This document shows positions 43,838 through 53,760 of a stretch of 64,000 bases of DNA, piece by piece (within the stretch, counting starts at the first letter, position 1; every line of letters starts with the position of its first letter). The position numbers and the translations under genes were made by a program. This DNA is from Gordonia tangerina. Its GTDB lineage: Bacteria > Actinomycetota > Actinomycetes > Mycobacteriales > Mycobacteriaceae. The notes beneath the pieces are model-generated. The model saw nothing but the letters and a program-made list of their open reading frames with translations. It was not told the DNA's origin and searched no databases. The stretch lies in contig NZ_JAKGCU010000013.1 of NCBI RefSeq assembly GCF_021556435.1, forward strand, positions 62,001-126,000. The letters are read 5' to 3'.

Positions 43838-44779
43838 ATGGGCAGAGTCCGGATCACTGACCATCCACAGCTCGTTCATCGCGCCATCCTGACATCTGCT
43901 TGGATGGTCGCGATCACCGTTCTCGCAGTGGCGCCGAACGCTCGCGCGGACAATCTATACGGGCCGCCGCAATCCGACTGGAAATCAGCTGTCGCCTACT
44001 CGATCCAGCACCCCGAGGCCTTGCCGATCGGGATGAATGTCCCAGGATGTCGGCCGACGACCGAGCACCCGCGTCCCGTTGTGCTGTTGAACGGTGCATT
44101 CCTGAACAAGTATGCGACGTGGTCCATGTACGCCCCACAGCTGGCGGCAGCGGGCTATTGCGTGTTCGGTCTGGACTACGGCGGCCCCACCTCGGGTCCC
44201 TTCCATCAGGTCGGCGACCTCCGGACGTCGGCCCGCGAGGTCGGCGCATTCATCGAGCACGTGGCCTCCCGCACCGGTTCCGACGAGGTGGACGTCGTCG
44301 GATACTCCGAGGGCGGCCTGGTGCCCTTCCACTACCTCAACGAGCTCGGCGGCACCCGCAGGGTGAACACCTTCATTGCTCTCGCCTCGCCCGTCCAGGG
44401 CATGAGTGGTTACGGATTTCTCGAGTGGATTGCCCACATCCCGGGCGGCACTGGAGCTTTGGAGACCATCCTCCCGGCAGCCGTGGACGGCACCAAGAAC
44501 TCCGAGTACATGCGGGCAATTCGGCGCGACGGCCTGACGCTCCCCGACGTCCGATACGTGACCGTCAGTTCCAGACACGACCTCGTCGTCGATCCCGCGG
44601 AGGCGACGCTTACTCCCGGCCCTAACGTGACCAACACCGTGATCCAGGACGCTTGTCCCGAAGATCATGTTTTTCACGGCTCGGTCATCTACGACGACAT
44701 CACTCTCCGACTCGTACAGAACGAACTGCACCCGTCCTCGGCGCAGGCGCCACATTGCCACCCCGTCGCGCCGGGCTAG
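43838..44779 (+). CDS. Secreted lipase/esterase (alpha/beta hydrolase)
   Basis: 313-residue exported enzyme. A signal peptide covers about residues 1-37 (basic start, A-W-M-V-A-I-T-V-L-A-V-A core, cleavage after A-R-A). The lipase nucleophile motif is G-Y-S-E-G-G with Ser 157. P-V-V-L-L-N-G-A-F supplies the oxyanion region, and D-H-V-F-H-G near the end gives the likely His. The pattern matches actinobacterial triacylglycerol-lipase-like esterases. It could release a hydrophobic acid from an ester outside the cell for import by the neighbouring Mce system. Confidence 0.87.
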   Translation: MGRVRITDHPQLVHRAILTSAWMVAITVLAVAPNARADNLYGPPQSDWKSAVAYSIQHPEALPIGMNVPGCRPTTEHPRPVVLLNGAFLNKYATWSMYAPQLAAAGYCVFGLDYGGPTSGPFHQVGDLRTSAREVGAFIEHVASRTGSDEVDVVGYSEGGLVPFHYLNELGGTRRVNTFIALASPVQGMSGYGFLEWIAHIPGGTGALETILPAAVDGTKNSEYMRAIRRDGLTLPDVRYVTVSSRHDLVVDPAEATLTPGPNVTNTVIQDACPEDHVFHGSVIYDDITLRLVQNELHPSSAQAPHCHPVAPG

Positions 44780-44793
44780 ACCGACTGGGTCCG

Positions 44794-45864
44794 TCAGCCA
44801 ACGACGCGCAGCGGCGCGGTAGGTGCGTCGTCCGGCACGAGACCCGAATGATCTCGTGCCCGGTTCTCGGCACGGATCTCGTCCTCTTCGGCCATGCCTC
44901 GACGGACTGCTTCCTGGGCGTTGGGCGGTAGCGTCGGGAGCAACTCGAGCACTCGCTGCCGGTGTCTGGCAATGGCCTTGCGTTCGGGCATACCCGGGTT
45001 CGGCTGGACCTGCGGGATGATCTCGGTGAAATCATCCTTGGTGCCACCGCCGGAGATACCCGCCGCCGCCATCGCCTCCTCCTGCGCGGCCACCGCCGAG
45101 TCCTTCTCCTCCGACATACCGATGGGACCGAACCGGTCCCCGGAGAGGAACTGCTTGACCACCGGCTGCTCGGAAGTCAACAACACCTCCCGCGGACCGA
45201 ACATCACCAACTCCTTGCGAAACAGCATCCCGATGTTGTCCGGAATCGTGCGGGCGATGTTGATGTTGTGCGTCACCACCAACACCGTCGCATCGATCTG
45301 CGCATTGATGTCGATCAGCAGCTGCGAGATGTAGGCGGTACGCACCGGATCCAGACCCGAATCCGGCTCGTCACACAAAATAATCTGCGGATCGAGCACC
45401 AGCGCACGCGCCAGGCCGGCACGCTTGCGCATACCGCCGGAGATCTCACCGGGAAGTTTGTCCTCGGCACCGGTCAGACCGACCAGGTCGATCTTCTCCA
45501 TCACGATGTCGCGGACTTCGTCTTCCTTCTTCTTGGTGTGCTCACGAAGCGGGAAGGCGATGTTGTCGTACAGGCTCATCGACCCGAACAGCGCACCGTC
45601 CTGGAACAGCACACCGAACAGCTTGCGGATCTCGTAGAGCTCCTTGGCCGAACACTGCGTGATGTCGGTGCCGTCGATGACCACCGAGCCCTGCTCGGGA
45701 TGCAGCAGACCGATCAGGGTCTTGAGGAACACGGACTTGCCGGTACCCGACGGCCCGAGCAACGCCGACACCTCACCGGTGGGCAACGTCAGCGACACAT
45801 CACGCCAGATATTCTGCGAACCAAACGATTTCGTCAGACCCGAAACACTGACCTCAACACCCAT
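44794..45864 (-). CDS. mceG: Mce transporter ATPase
   Basis: 356-residue ABC ATPase of the Mkl/MlaF group that powers Mce importers. Walker A G-P-S-G-T-G-K-S (37-44), the signature S-G-G-M-R-K-R, Walker B I-I-L-C-D-E-P and switch His (V-V-T-H-N) are intact. The C-terminal extension beyond about residue 260 is typical of actinobacterial MceG. ATG 45864 follows GGGAG; a GTG directly before it is an alternative. In Mycobacterium tuberculosis mceG is unlinked and serves several mce loci. Here it is the last gene of the mce operon, 50 nt after the Mce-associated gene. Confidence 0.93.
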   Translation of the reverse strand: MGVEVSVSGLTKSFGSQNIWRDVSLTLPTGEVSALLGPSGTGKSVFLKTLIGLLHPEQGSVVIDGTDITQCSAKELYEIRKLFGVLFQDGALFGSMSLYDNIAFPLREHTKKKEDEVRDIVMEKIDLVGLTGAEDKLPGEISGGMRKRAGLARALVLDPQIILCDEPDSGLDPVRTAYISQLLIDINAQIDATVLVVTHNINIARTIPDNIGMLFRKELVMFGPREVLLTSEQPVVKQFLSGDRFGPIGMSEEKDSAVAAQEEAMAAAGISGGGTKDDFTEIIPQVQPNPGMPERKAIARHRQRVLELLPTLPPNAQEAVRRGMAEEDEIRAENRARDHSGLVPDDAPTAPLRVVG

Positions 45865-45914
45865 CACTCACTCCCTGATCGATCCGGACGGCGTCACCTG
45901 CATCCGACGGCGCA

Positions 45915-46736
45915 TCACTTCGGTGCCGCCTGGCCACCGAGGTTCGACCCGATCCCGCTGATGTCGGTGATGACCCAGTCATTGTTCTTGTCGATGGTCA
46001 TCTTGTAGGTCGCAGTGGACTCGATGCCGTCCGGTGCCTGCGCGTTCTTGGTGAACACGTTGACGAACGCCTGGACCTGGTAGACCCCACCGGACTCCGA
46101 CTCGACCTTCGCCGAGATGGGCTGCGCGGTCGAACTCCATTGGAGCGGCTTGATGAGTTGTTCCATCGACGTCGACGCCTTGTCGAGCCGATCGCCGAGT
46201 TCCGGAGTGGTCCCCTTGGTCAGCCGCGATCGCCAGTCGTCCGGGTTCTCGAAGCTCATCCGCGCTGCGCCGGTGGCGTAGTCCAGCGCCACCTGCTCGG
46301 CCTTCGTCCGGTCGGCACTCGCCGCGTTCAGGTCATCCACCTCGGAGCGTGCCGCGACGAGTTGCCAGCTCAGTACTGCGATGACGGCGATCGCCGCGAC
46401 GACGGCCAGGGTGACGAGGATCGACCGAGTCGAGAACGATCGGTTGGTCCACCGGTTCGATCCGCTGCTCGATCCAACGGTCGATCCGCCAGTGGACGTT
46501 TCGTTCGCCGCGGCTCCGGAGTCGGTCGAGGCCGGCGACTTGTCGAATTCTGAGTTGTCGGATTCCGAGTCACCGAATTCCGGGTTGACCTCTTCGGTTG
46601 TTGCGGCTGTCTTCTCGGTCGTGGTCTCGGTGGTCGTGGTCGACATGGCGTCGGCCTCCTTCCGGTGTTGTTCACCTTGTCCGGTGTCTGGGTCGTTCTC
46701 GGTTCCTGAGCCGCTCTCGTCGGTGCGGTCGACCAT
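45915..46736 (-). CDS. Mce-associated membrane protein
   Basis: 273-residue protein. A low-complexity Thr/Ser/Glu-rich cytoplasmic region (about 1-100) is followed by one membrane helix (S-I-L-V-T-L-A-V-V-A-A-I-A-V-I-A-V-L-S) and an extracytoplasmic domain of the Mas/VirB8-like NTF2 fold (A-E-Q-V-A-L-D-Y-A-T-G-A-A-R, then W-V-I-T-D-I-S). Such proteins usually follow mceF and stabilise the complex. The start overlaps the mceF stop by 1 nt. Confidence 0.85.
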   Translation of the reverse strand: MVDRTDESGSGTENDPDTGQGEQHRKEADAMSTTTTETTTEKTAATTEEVNPEFGDSESDNSEFDKSPASTDSGAAANETSTGGSTVGSSSGSNRWTNRSFSTRSILVTLAVVAAIAVIAVLSWQLVAARSEVDDLNAASADRTKAEQVALDYATGAARMSFENPDDWRSRLTKGTTPELGDRLDKASTSMEQLIKPLQWSSTAQPISAKVESESGGVYQVQAFVNVFTKNAQAPDGIESTATYKMTIDKNNDWVITDISGIGSNLGGQAAPK

Positions 46737-47692
46737 CAACGACCTCCCGCCGGGACCCGCACGGTGAGGGCACCTCTCGGTGTGGTTGCGGCCAGTGCGC
46801 GATCGAGGACGGCCCCCACGTCGACGGTGCGGAGCGATGCAGCCCCCGCCTGGGCGGCAGGCAGGAGATTGACCCCGATCACGTTGAGGTGTGCCGAGTT
46901 CTCGTCGAGGAACTTCTGCAACTCGGTGAAGAGCGGGCTACCGCCGTCGCGGATACCGGCGAGCAGCGGTCCGGTCACCGTGGCGTCCCGGACGGACGCC
47001 AGCAGCTCCTCGAAACCCGTACCGAAGCCCAGCATTCTCGGCGAGGTCTCCCGCATCAGGGCCGGGATGGGGGCCGACCTCATCAGCAGCGGCTGCATCG
47101 TGCTGAGCAACGTGATGAACGAGTCCGACTGCTGTGTCAGCTCACCGGACAGCAATCCGCCAGCCCGGTTCAGGGTACCGAGCACATCGACGCCGTCGGG
47201 GAGACCCTCGTCCACCGTGTCGAAGATCCGCCGGACTGCGTCCGAGTCGGTCTGCTGAAGGAGGACAGTGAGCTGCTCGGACAGCTCCTTGAACGTGGTC
47301 GGGACGGAGACGCGATCCGTATCGATCGTGGCATTCTCCGCCAGGTAGGGACCCGCGGCCGTCTCGGGCAGAACCGCCACATAGGCCTCGCCCAGGGCGG
47401 AGAGGTTGTCCACACGGAACCTGCTGTCGACGGGGATCTGCTGGGACTGGTCGTAGTTCAAGGTCAACTTCACGCCTGTCGCGGTCTGGTCGATACCGAC
47501 GACATGACCTATCTCGATGCCGCGCAACAACACCCGGGACCCGGTCATGATCCCGTTCGTGTCGGGAACCACCAACGACGCGGACCGCTCACTCGGAGTG
47601 CGCACGTGCAGACCGACATTCATGATGTAGGCGACCGACAACGCGGCGAGGACGAGCATGGCGAGCACGGAGACTCTGGTCTTGGTGATCAT
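46736..47692 (-). CDS. mceF: MCE family protein MceF
   Basis: 318-residue substrate-binding subunit. It has an N-terminal membrane anchor (V-S-V-L-A-M-L-V-L-A-A-L-S-V), an MCE domain at about residues 35-110 with V-P-D-T-N-G-I-M-T-G-S-R-V-L-L-R-G-I-E-I-G, then a helical region. ATG 47692 overlaps the mceE stop (ATGA). Sixth mce gene in the operon. Confidence 0.9.
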   Translation of the reverse strand: MITKTRVSVLAMLVLAALSVAYIMNVGLHVRTPSERSASLVVPDTNGIMTGSRVLLRGIEIGHVVGIDQTATGVKLTLNYDQSQQIPVDSRFRVDNLSALGEAYVAVLPETAAGPYLAENATIDTDRVSVPTTFKELSEQLTVLLQQTDSDAVRRIFDTVDEGLPDGVDVLGTLNRAGGLLSGELTQQSDSFITLLSTMQPLLMRSAPIPALMRETSPRMLGFGTGFEELLASVRDATVTGPLLAGIRDGGSPLFTELQKFLDENSAHLNVIGVNLLPAAQAGAASLRTVDVGAVLDRALAATTPRGALTVRVPAGGR

Positions 47693-48690
47693 CGAACCGC
47701 CCCCAGCATCCGCAGGACCGTGGTGGCGTCCCCGACGAGTTGGTCGCCGTCCCGATTCTGCACCGACGTGACATTGACCGACGGCTTCTCCGCGAACGGC
47801 AGGATCGTTGTTCGTAGGAAGTCGGACAGCCGGGCTACGGTCGCCGGGCCCTTGTCCCACATCCCCCGACCGGCCTCGGTGGTCTCGGCGACCGACGTGA
47901 GCATCGGGATCAGCCACAGTCCACCGACGAAGATCGAACCCACCGACGGGAGCAACGTACTGATGTGCGCGACAACCGACTTGGCGACACGGGTCCAGAA
48001 ATCCGCGCCCTGTTCACCGAACACCGCGGCGATCTGATCCGTCCGATCGGTGAACGAGGTGGACGTTCGATCCAGACCGACGAGCAGGCGGTCGATCTCG
48101 GAGGTACTGCCCGCCAGGTCGTCGAGGTCGGCGGACACAGTCGACGCCATCTTCCGGACGTCCTTCAACTGGGGCATCGTCTTGTTCAGGGTCGCCATCG
48201 TGTCCTGGACCTTCTGGATGCTGCCGCCGTTGACGAAGTACGCGAGTACGGCGATCGTGTCCTCCAATTGCGGCGGTGACGTCGTGCGCGACTTCGGCAC
48301 CACACTTCCTTCGGCCAGGTACCCGGATTGACCGGTGTCACGCGCCTCCGGCGTCAGCGCGAGGTAGGTGTCCCCGAGCAACGTGTTCTGCCGGATGATC
48401 GCCGTCGTGTCCGCCGGCACCCGAGCATCCTGCGTGAGGCCGACTTTCACATCCACACCGTCATCGGTGACAGCCGTCGATCGGACCTGGCCGACACGAA
48501 GCCCGTTCATCATCACGTCGGCGCCCGCCGGGAGATTCAGGACGCTGTCGAACTGCAGTGTGACGTCGAAATCTTGGCTGACGCCTGCCCGCACCGAGGG
48601 AAGGTCGTTGGGGCCGAAGGCACATCCGCTCACCAGCAGAACGGGTAGAAGTGCCAACAGGCAGCCCCACGTACGCAAAGTCGTTCGCAT
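47689..48690 (-). CDS. mceE: MCE family lipoprotein MceE
   Basis: 333-residue protein with a lipoprotein signal: basic start, hydrophobic L-L-A-L-L-P-V-L-L, and lipobox V-S-G-C (Cys 23). It has an MCE domain with L-P-A-G-A-D-V-M-M-N-G-L-R-V-G. A lipoprotein at the fifth mce position matches the standard gene order. ATG 48690 with GGGAG 8 nt upstream is used; a GTG at 48714 overlaps the mceD stop and is an alternative. Confidence 0.9.
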   Translation of the reverse strand: MRTTLRTWGCLLALLPVLLVSGCAFGPNDLPSVRAGVSQDFDVTLQFDSVLNLPAGADVMMNGLRVGQVRSTAVTDDGVDVKVGLTQDARVPADTTAIIRQNTLLGDTYLALTPEARDTGQSGYLAEGSVVPKSRTTSPPQLEDTIAVLAYFVNGGSIQKVQDTMATLNKTMPQLKDVRKMASTVSADLDDLAGSTSEIDRLLVGLDRTSTSFTDRTDQIAAVFGEQGADFWTRVAKSVVAHISTLLPSVGSIFVGGLWLIPMLTSVAETTEAGRGMWDKGPATVARLSDFLRTTILPFAEKPSVNVTSVQNRDGDQLVGDATTVLRMLGAVR

Positions 48691-48710
48691 GGAGGTCGCT
48701 CCCAGGATTG

Positions 48711-49799
48711 TCACCGTGTCGCCGCCTTCTGCAGGATGAGGTTCAGGAGATTCACCGAGCCTGTACGGCCTTCGGCTGAGCACGCCGCACCGAGCGCGCG
48801 GCATTGAGCTGCCGAGACCGAGACCCCAGGTGCCTTGTAGGGCACGGAGAGTCCGCCGGCGGCATTCTCCTGCTGGCGAAGGGCGGTGGCGATGGACGGC
48901 ACCATTCCGTACAGCTTCTGCAGATCCGGTGCGCGTGCCGCCGCCAGGGTGATCAGGTCAGTCACCGGCCCGTGCATCAATGGCCACAGGATCGAGCCGT
49001 AGTTGCGCTGGATGTCGTAGATGGTCGCCACGGTCCAGCCGACCCCGCGGTCGAACTTGGAGACGGAGGCGAACAACTCTGTTCCCAGGCTCGCCACGTC
49101 CGGCATCTGGTTCAGGATCGACATGATCTGCGGCCACTGACGTAGTGCGTTGTCGGTGAGCGGAGCCATGTTCGCGATCGAGGCGCCGATGTCGGCGATG
49201 AACTGATCCGGGTTCTTCGATGCGGCCGCCGCGTGGCGGAACATGTTCTCGGCGTCCGGTGCGGTACCCGCAAGAGCTTTGTCGAGTCCATTGATCGTGC
49301 CTCCGACGTCATCGGTACCCGATTTGGTCAGGTTCTTGATGAAATCGGATGCGGAGCCGGTGATCTCGGAAATGCTCTTTGGGGTGTGTGTTCGCGACCG
49401 CGCGATACACTCTCCGGATCTCAGAGTCGGTCCGCCGGAATAGTTTCCGACGAGTTCCAGGGTTCGGTCCGCGAGGAGCGATTTTGATCGGGTCACCGCC
49501 TGCACGTCGGCCGGGTAGTCCCGGCCCGACCGCAGATCGAAGGTGACCTGGACGTGGTCGCCGGCAGATCGTACGCCGGTGACCTCACCGACCGGCATGC
49601 CCATCTGGGTGACCGGGTTGCCCACGTAGAGCCCGATGGCATCGGTCATCTCGGCACAGAAACCGTCTCCGCCGGTACCCGCTCCGCCGGTGCGGTCGGC
49701 GGCCCTGCTGATCCCGAGGCCCAGGGTCGCACCGATCGCGACGACCACGACTGCACCGATAGCGGCAAGCGACCGCCTGCTCAGATTGTGTATTCCCAT
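48711..49799 (-). CDS. mceD: MCE family protein MceD
   Basis: 362-residue subunit with membrane anchor (A-A-I-G-A-V-V-V-V-A-I-G-A-T-L-G-L-G), an MCE domain including Y-V-G-N-P-V-T-Q-M-G-M-P-V-G-E-V and several extracytoplasmic Cys. ATG 49799 lies 1 nt after the mceC stop. Fourth mce gene. Confidence 0.9.
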   Translation of the reverse strand: MGIHNLSRRSLAAIGAVVVVAIGATLGLGISRAADRTGGAGTGGDGFCAEMTDAIGLYVGNPVTQMGMPVGEVTGVRSAGDHVQVTFDLRSGRDYPADVQAVTRSKSLLADRTLELVGNYSGGPTLRSGECIARSRTHTPKSISEITGSASDFIKNLTKSGTDDVGGTINGLDKALAGTAPDAENMFRHAAAASKNPDQFIADIGASIANMAPLTDNALRQWPQIMSILNQMPDVASLGTELFASVSKFDRGVGWTVATIYDIQRNYGSILWPLMHGPVTDLITLAAARAPDLQKLYGMVPSIATALRQQENAAGGLSVPYKAPGVSVSAAQCRALGAACSAEGRTGSVNLLNLILQKAATR

Positions 49800-49800
49800 C

Positions 49801-50796
49801 TCAGCACTTCCGTCCGGGGATCGGCACGCAGATGTCGGAGGCGAGGATCGTGCCGCCGCCGATCTCACGGATACCGTTCGGTGTCAACCACTTCGCGAGC
49901 TGATCACGCATTGCCAGGAGATTGTCCAACGCGGGCCCCATGTGCTTCTGCATCTCGGTGATCGCATCACGGATCGCATAGATGTTCGTGCGCACGAGAT
50001 CGCTGTGCTTGAGGTAGAACTTCTCGAACGGCATCACCCGACTGAGGATCATGCCCAGCAGGTAATAGGTGTAGTTGAAGCCCGCCGCGTTGTTGTGGTA
50101 CGTCGTCACCACGATGTCGATCTTCCGGATGAGGTCGAACACGAACTCCCGGTTGGCATTGAAGTTCTGCAGGTATTCGCTCGCAAGCGCGGCAACCCGG
50201 TGCATCTGGGCTCGCTGTCGGTCGAATACTCCCGTGACGGCGTTCATCCCCTCGACGATCGATCGCAGTGATGTCGAGTTGGACTGCAGTGCGCTCGCCA
50301 CCTGTTCGAGATTCGCGTTGACGTCGGTGGCGTCGACTTGATCGGTGACCGTCGGCGCACTCTGCAGGACGTCACCGATCGAGTACGGCACCGCGACACG
50401 GTCGGCGGGGATCACTCCTCCGGATGTCTGTGTCCCCATGGGGATCAGGGTGATTGCATATCCGCCGACGGGGGTCAGCATCCGCACCTCGACGCGTGAC
50501 TGATCACCGACGGCGGTCGACTCGTCGACCCGCATAGACACCTTGACGCGGTTCGGTTCGAGCGTCACATCCGATACCTTGCCGACGCTGATACCGGCCA
50601 CTCGGACGTCTTGGCCGGTGGTGATGGCCGAGGCATCGGTCGTCTCGAACGCGATGGTCTTCTGGTTCGCCGGTCGCAGGTAGAAGATGCCCAATGTTGC
50701 CAGGATGGCGACCACGACGACGATGACGCCGACCCCCAACAGGCCGTCGCTGGACCATGCGTTCTTGACCCGATCGCCTAATCTGCGTTGTCTCAC
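49801..50796 (-). CDS. mceC: MCE family protein MceC
   Basis: 331-residue subunit with anchor (L-L-G-V-G-V-I-V-V-V-V-A-I-L-A-T-L-G), an MCE domain with I-T-T-G-Q-D-V-R-V-A-G-I-S-V-G-K-V and a long helical tail. GTG 50796 overlaps the mceB stop (GTGA), preferred over an ATG further upstream at 50874 that lies inside mceB. Third mce gene. Confidence 0.9.
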   Translation of the reverse strand: MRQRRLGDRVKNAWSSDGLLGVGVIVVVVAILATLGIFYLRPANQKTIAFETTDASAITTGQDVRVAGISVGKVSDVTLEPNRVKVSMRVDESTAVGDQSRVEVRMLTPVGGYAITLIPMGTQTSGGVIPADRVAVPYSIGDVLQSAPTVTDQVDATDVNANLEQVASALQSNSTSLRSIVEGMNAVTGVFDRQRAQMHRVAALASEYLQNFNANREFVFDLIRKIDIVVTTYHNNAAGFNYTYYLLGMILSRVMPFEKFYLKHSDLVRTNIYAIRDAITEMQKHMGPALDNLLAMRDQLAKWLTPNGIREIGGGTILASDICVPIPGRKC

Positions 50797-51800
50797 TTCG
50801 CGCACAGCACGACCCCGCTCCCGTTCAGTAGGACCTGGACGTCGGTCGGCAGTTGTGCGCGACCCTTGCTGCATCCGGTGGACGTCGACCGCCCCGAGTC
50901 CGAGATCTGCAACCCGGCCAGCGCGCTCGGCATGAGCTTGAACGAGTTCAGTGCATCCGTCATGGAGTGGAACACCGACGTCAGCAGGACGTCGACGTCC
51001 AGCTCTGGACTCACTCCCAGGGACTTCAGGATGCGCTCGATCGGCTCGAGCAACGCCGGTCCGTAGGTCGCGGTCTTCGGGAACTCGTCGAGGACCGTCA
51101 TCGCGTTGCTGATCGGCAGATTCACCGCATGGAGGAACTGCAGTACGTACTTCGACCGGCCGCCCATCGAGTCTGAGATCCGCCCCATGTTGCGGGCGAG
51201 GGTCTCGATGACCCGTTGGCGGTCGTCCGCGAAGGATGCGAGTTTCTGCGCGTTGTCCAGCATCGGCCCGAGGCCCGAGCCATCCCCTTGGAGCAGCGCG
51301 ATGGCGTTCTCGCTGAACTCGTTCACCTGTTGCGTGTTCATCGTGGACAGGACCGGCTGCAGACCGTTGAACAGTTCGGTGATGTCGAACGACGGCGTCG
51401 TCTTGCTCGCCGGGATCGACGACACGGGCCGCCCGGGATTCTCACCCTCGGACACGTCGACGTAGCGCACACCGGTCAGGTTCTGATACTTGATGGCGAG
51501 CGCTGTCGTATCGGTCAGCTGGTGCTCGCTACCCATCGTGAAGGCGACATGGGCCACCGGCCGGCCGTCCACCTCTCGCAGCTCGACGGAAGTCACCTTT
51601 CCGATCCGCATGCCCTTCATCCGCACGTCCCCGTTCACGTTCAGACCGGAGGCGTCGGTGAAGTCGGCTGAGTACGAGCTGGTCTCGACCTGCACGGGAT
51701 TGCGCATGGCATTGATCACGAGGACGAACAACAGCACGGTGATGGTTGCCACCGCCAGCACCTTCACAGCGGAGACGATCGTCTGCGTCCTGTGCGACAT
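50793..51800 (-). CDS. mceB: MCE family protein MceB
   Basis: 335-residue subunit. It has an anchor (V-L-A-V-A-T-I-T-V-L-L-F-V-L-V), an MCE domain with L-N-V-N-G-D-V-R-M-K-G-M-R-I-G-K-V and a C-terminal Cys pair region (S-T-G-C-S, V-V-L-C-A-K). ATG 51800 with AGAGG 5 nt before it is used; GTG 51806 is possible. Second mce gene. Confidence 0.9.
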   Translation of the reverse strand: MSHRTQTIVSAVKVLAVATITVLLFVLVINAMRNPVQVETSSYSADFTDASGLNVNGDVRMKGMRIGKVTSVELREVDGRPVAHVAFTMGSEHQLTDTTALAIKYQNLTGVRYVDVSEGENPGRPVSSIPASKTTPSFDITELFNGLQPVLSTMNTQQVNEFSENAIALLQGDGSGLGPMLDNAQKLASFADDRQRVIETLARNMGRISDSMGGRSKYVLQFLHAVNLPISNAMTVLDEFPKTATYGPALLEPIERILKSLGVSPELDVDVLLTSVFHSMTDALNSFKLMPSALAGLQISDSGRSTSTGCSKGRAQLPTDVQVLLNGSGVVLCAK

Positions 51801-51802
51801 GG

Positions 51803-52888
51803 TCACCTCTTCTTTCTCGGCAGGCGTTGCGTGACGCCCATCTGCGCCAACGGACCTGCGACGGCGGGCATGGAGTCGAGGACGATGCGCAACTGGAGGG
51901 TCTGCTGATCCTTGGTCCCGACGAACGCACTCTCCAGACCGTCGATGAGCGCAACCGTCTTGTCCATAGTCATCCCGCCGCCGATCACGCCGGGCAGTGG
52001 ATCGGCCATCTTCTCCAGAAGTGTTGTCAAAGGGGTCAATTCGCTGTCATGGGATGCCAGCAGCGCACCCGCCTTGCCGAACAGGTCGCTCGAGGCGATC
52101 TCGAGCGCTGCGTCGGTCTCCTTGTGGAACGCGTCGTCGACCCCCCGGCTACCGTCCGGCAACTTGTTGTAGGGACTCTCCGTGATCGCATAGAGCGCAC
52201 TGGTGACCTGTCGGTTGAACGCCGGGAACTCGTCGAGTACCGCATTCATACGGCGGATCAGCGTGATGGGCATCTGCCGCTGGGTCTTGGCGACGGTGTC
52301 CGCGACGATGATGCCCGACCGGATCAAGGGAGCGAGTCCGTTGGCGTACCGGATCACCTTGTCCAGACTCGCGATCATGTCCTTCGTCAGGGTGCCGTCG
52401 ACGACGAGCGACCCTCGCTCGAGCATCGTCGACATCGTGTAGTCGGGGGACGAGTCCCGTGCCAGCACCTGACCGTCGCGCAGGGGCGCTCCGCCGGACT
52501 TCTCGATGAGGTTGACCGCGGTGATGCCGAAATAGTTCTCAGGCCGGAAGTCGACATCGAGGCTGTCGGTGAGCACCGAGGTCGCCGATGGCCGGAGAAC
52601 GACGTCTACCTGGACATCTCCTGCGCGAGGGGAGGATACGCTGGTCACCTCGCCGACCTCGGCTCCGCGGAGGAGGACCTTGGAGCCGACCTTGACCCCC
52701 GGACCGAGCGCCGGGATCACCAGCTGGACCCGGGTGCCCTCGGGCTCTGTCGCCTTGGGGTAGACGATCCACGCGACCGCGATGACGAGCACCATCACCG
52801 CGATACTGGCTGTGCCCACCACTCCGAGTGTGCGTAACTGTCCGCGGAGATCCCCGCGGATGAAATCCTGGCTCGTGTGCCTGGCCAT
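51803..52888 (-). CDS. mceA: MCE family protein MceA
   Basis: 361-residue subunit with anchor (A-S-I-A-V-M-V-L-V-I-A-V-A-W-I-V) and MCE domain (L-G-P-G-V-K-V-G-S-K-V-L-L-R-G-A-E-V-G-E-V). It follows yrbEB with 1 nt between. The MCE subunits form the periplasmic hexameric channel that delivers lipids to the permease. Confidence 0.9.
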   Translation of the reverse strand: MARHTSQDFIRGDLRGQLRTLGVVGTASIAVMVLVIAVAWIVYPKATEPEGTRVQLVIPALGPGVKVGSKVLLRGAEVGEVTSVSSPRAGDVQVDVVLRPSATSVLTDSLDVDFRPENYFGITAVNLIEKSGGAPLRDGQVLARDSSPDYTMSTMLERGSLVVDGTLTKDMIASLDKVIRYANGLAPLIRSGIIVADTVAKTQRQMPITLIRRMNAVLDEFPAFNRQVTSALYAITESPYNKLPDGSRGVDDAFHKETDAALEIASSDLFGKAGALLASHDSELTPLTTLLEKMADPLPGVIGGGMTMDKTVALIDGLESAFVGTKDQQTLQLRIVLDSMPAVAGPLAQMGVTQRLPRKKR

Positions 52889-52889
52889 G

Positions 52890-53759
52890 TCATCCTCTGA
52901 AGGGCAACTCGGGGTTCAGGCCCCAAATCGCGACGGTCATCAAGAAGTTCAGTACGACGATCGCCACCAGGCTCGCGCGGATGGCACGGCCCGATGCCGA
53001 ACCGACCCCCGCCGGCCCGCCGTTGGCGAAATAGCCGTAGTAGCAATGGATCATTGTCACCACTGCGCAGAACACCAGCGCCTTGATCACCGAGGCGATG
53101 AGGTCGGGCAGTGTGACGAACTGGGCGAAGTAGTGGTCGTAGGTCCCGCTCGGTTGCTCGTGGAACAGTTTGATGATCAAACCGCCGGTGATGAAGCTGA
53201 CGACCAGCGCCATCAGATAGCTGGGCAATACCACCAGCATTCCGCCGACGAGGCGGGTTCCGACGACGAACGGGATGGCGCGAAGGCCCATCGACTCGGT
53301 GGCGTCGATCTCCTCCGAGATCCGCATGGCCCCGATCTCCGCGGTCATCCGACACCCCGCCTGTGCCGCGAATCCGATACCGGTGATGATCGGCGCGATG
53401 ACGCGGATGTTGCCGAACGATCCGATGATGCCAGTGAGCGCGCCGAAGCCGAGGAGGTCGAATGCCATGAACGCCTGGATGGCCACGACCGCTCCGACGG
53501 CGACACCCAGGAAGAACATCAGGCTCACCACGCCGCCGTCGACGATGAGAGATCCGCTCCCCCAGGCCATGTCGTTCATCGTCTTGGCTGTCTGCTTGCG
53601 GTAGTGACGGATCGTGGTGGGCAACAGAACGATGGTCTTCCAGACGAAGACCACGATCTGGCCGATCTCCATGGCGATGCCGAGGAGGCCTCGGCCGATC
53701 GCCTGCATCCCCCTGGTGAGGAGGTTGGCGCCTGCCGGTTCGCCGGTCAACGATGCCAT
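52890..53759 (-). CDS. yrbEB: YrbE/MlaE-family permease, second copy
   Basis: 289-residue integral membrane permease of the MlaE group. It has about five helices and the conserved I-T-G-I-G-F-A-A-Q-A-G-C-R-M-T-A-E-I-G-A-M-R segment, then E-I-D-A-T-E-S-M-G. It follows yrbEA with 1 nt between; together they form the membrane part of the Mce importer. Confidence 0.92.
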   Translation of the reverse strand: MASLTGEPAGANLLTRGMQAIGRGLLGIAMEIGQIVVFVWKTIVLLPTTIRHYRKQTAKTMNDMAWGSGSLIVDGGVVSLMFFLGVAVGAVVAIQAFMAFDLLGFGALTGIIGSFGNIRVIAPIITGIGFAAQAGCRMTAEIGAMRISEEIDATESMGLRAIPFVVGTRLVGGMLVVLPSYLMALVVSFITGGLIIKLFHEQPSGTYDHYFAQFVTLPDLIASVIKALVFCAVVTMIHCYYGYFANGGPAGVGSASGRAIRASLVAIVVLNFLMTVAIWGLNPELPFRG

Positions 53760-53760
53760 C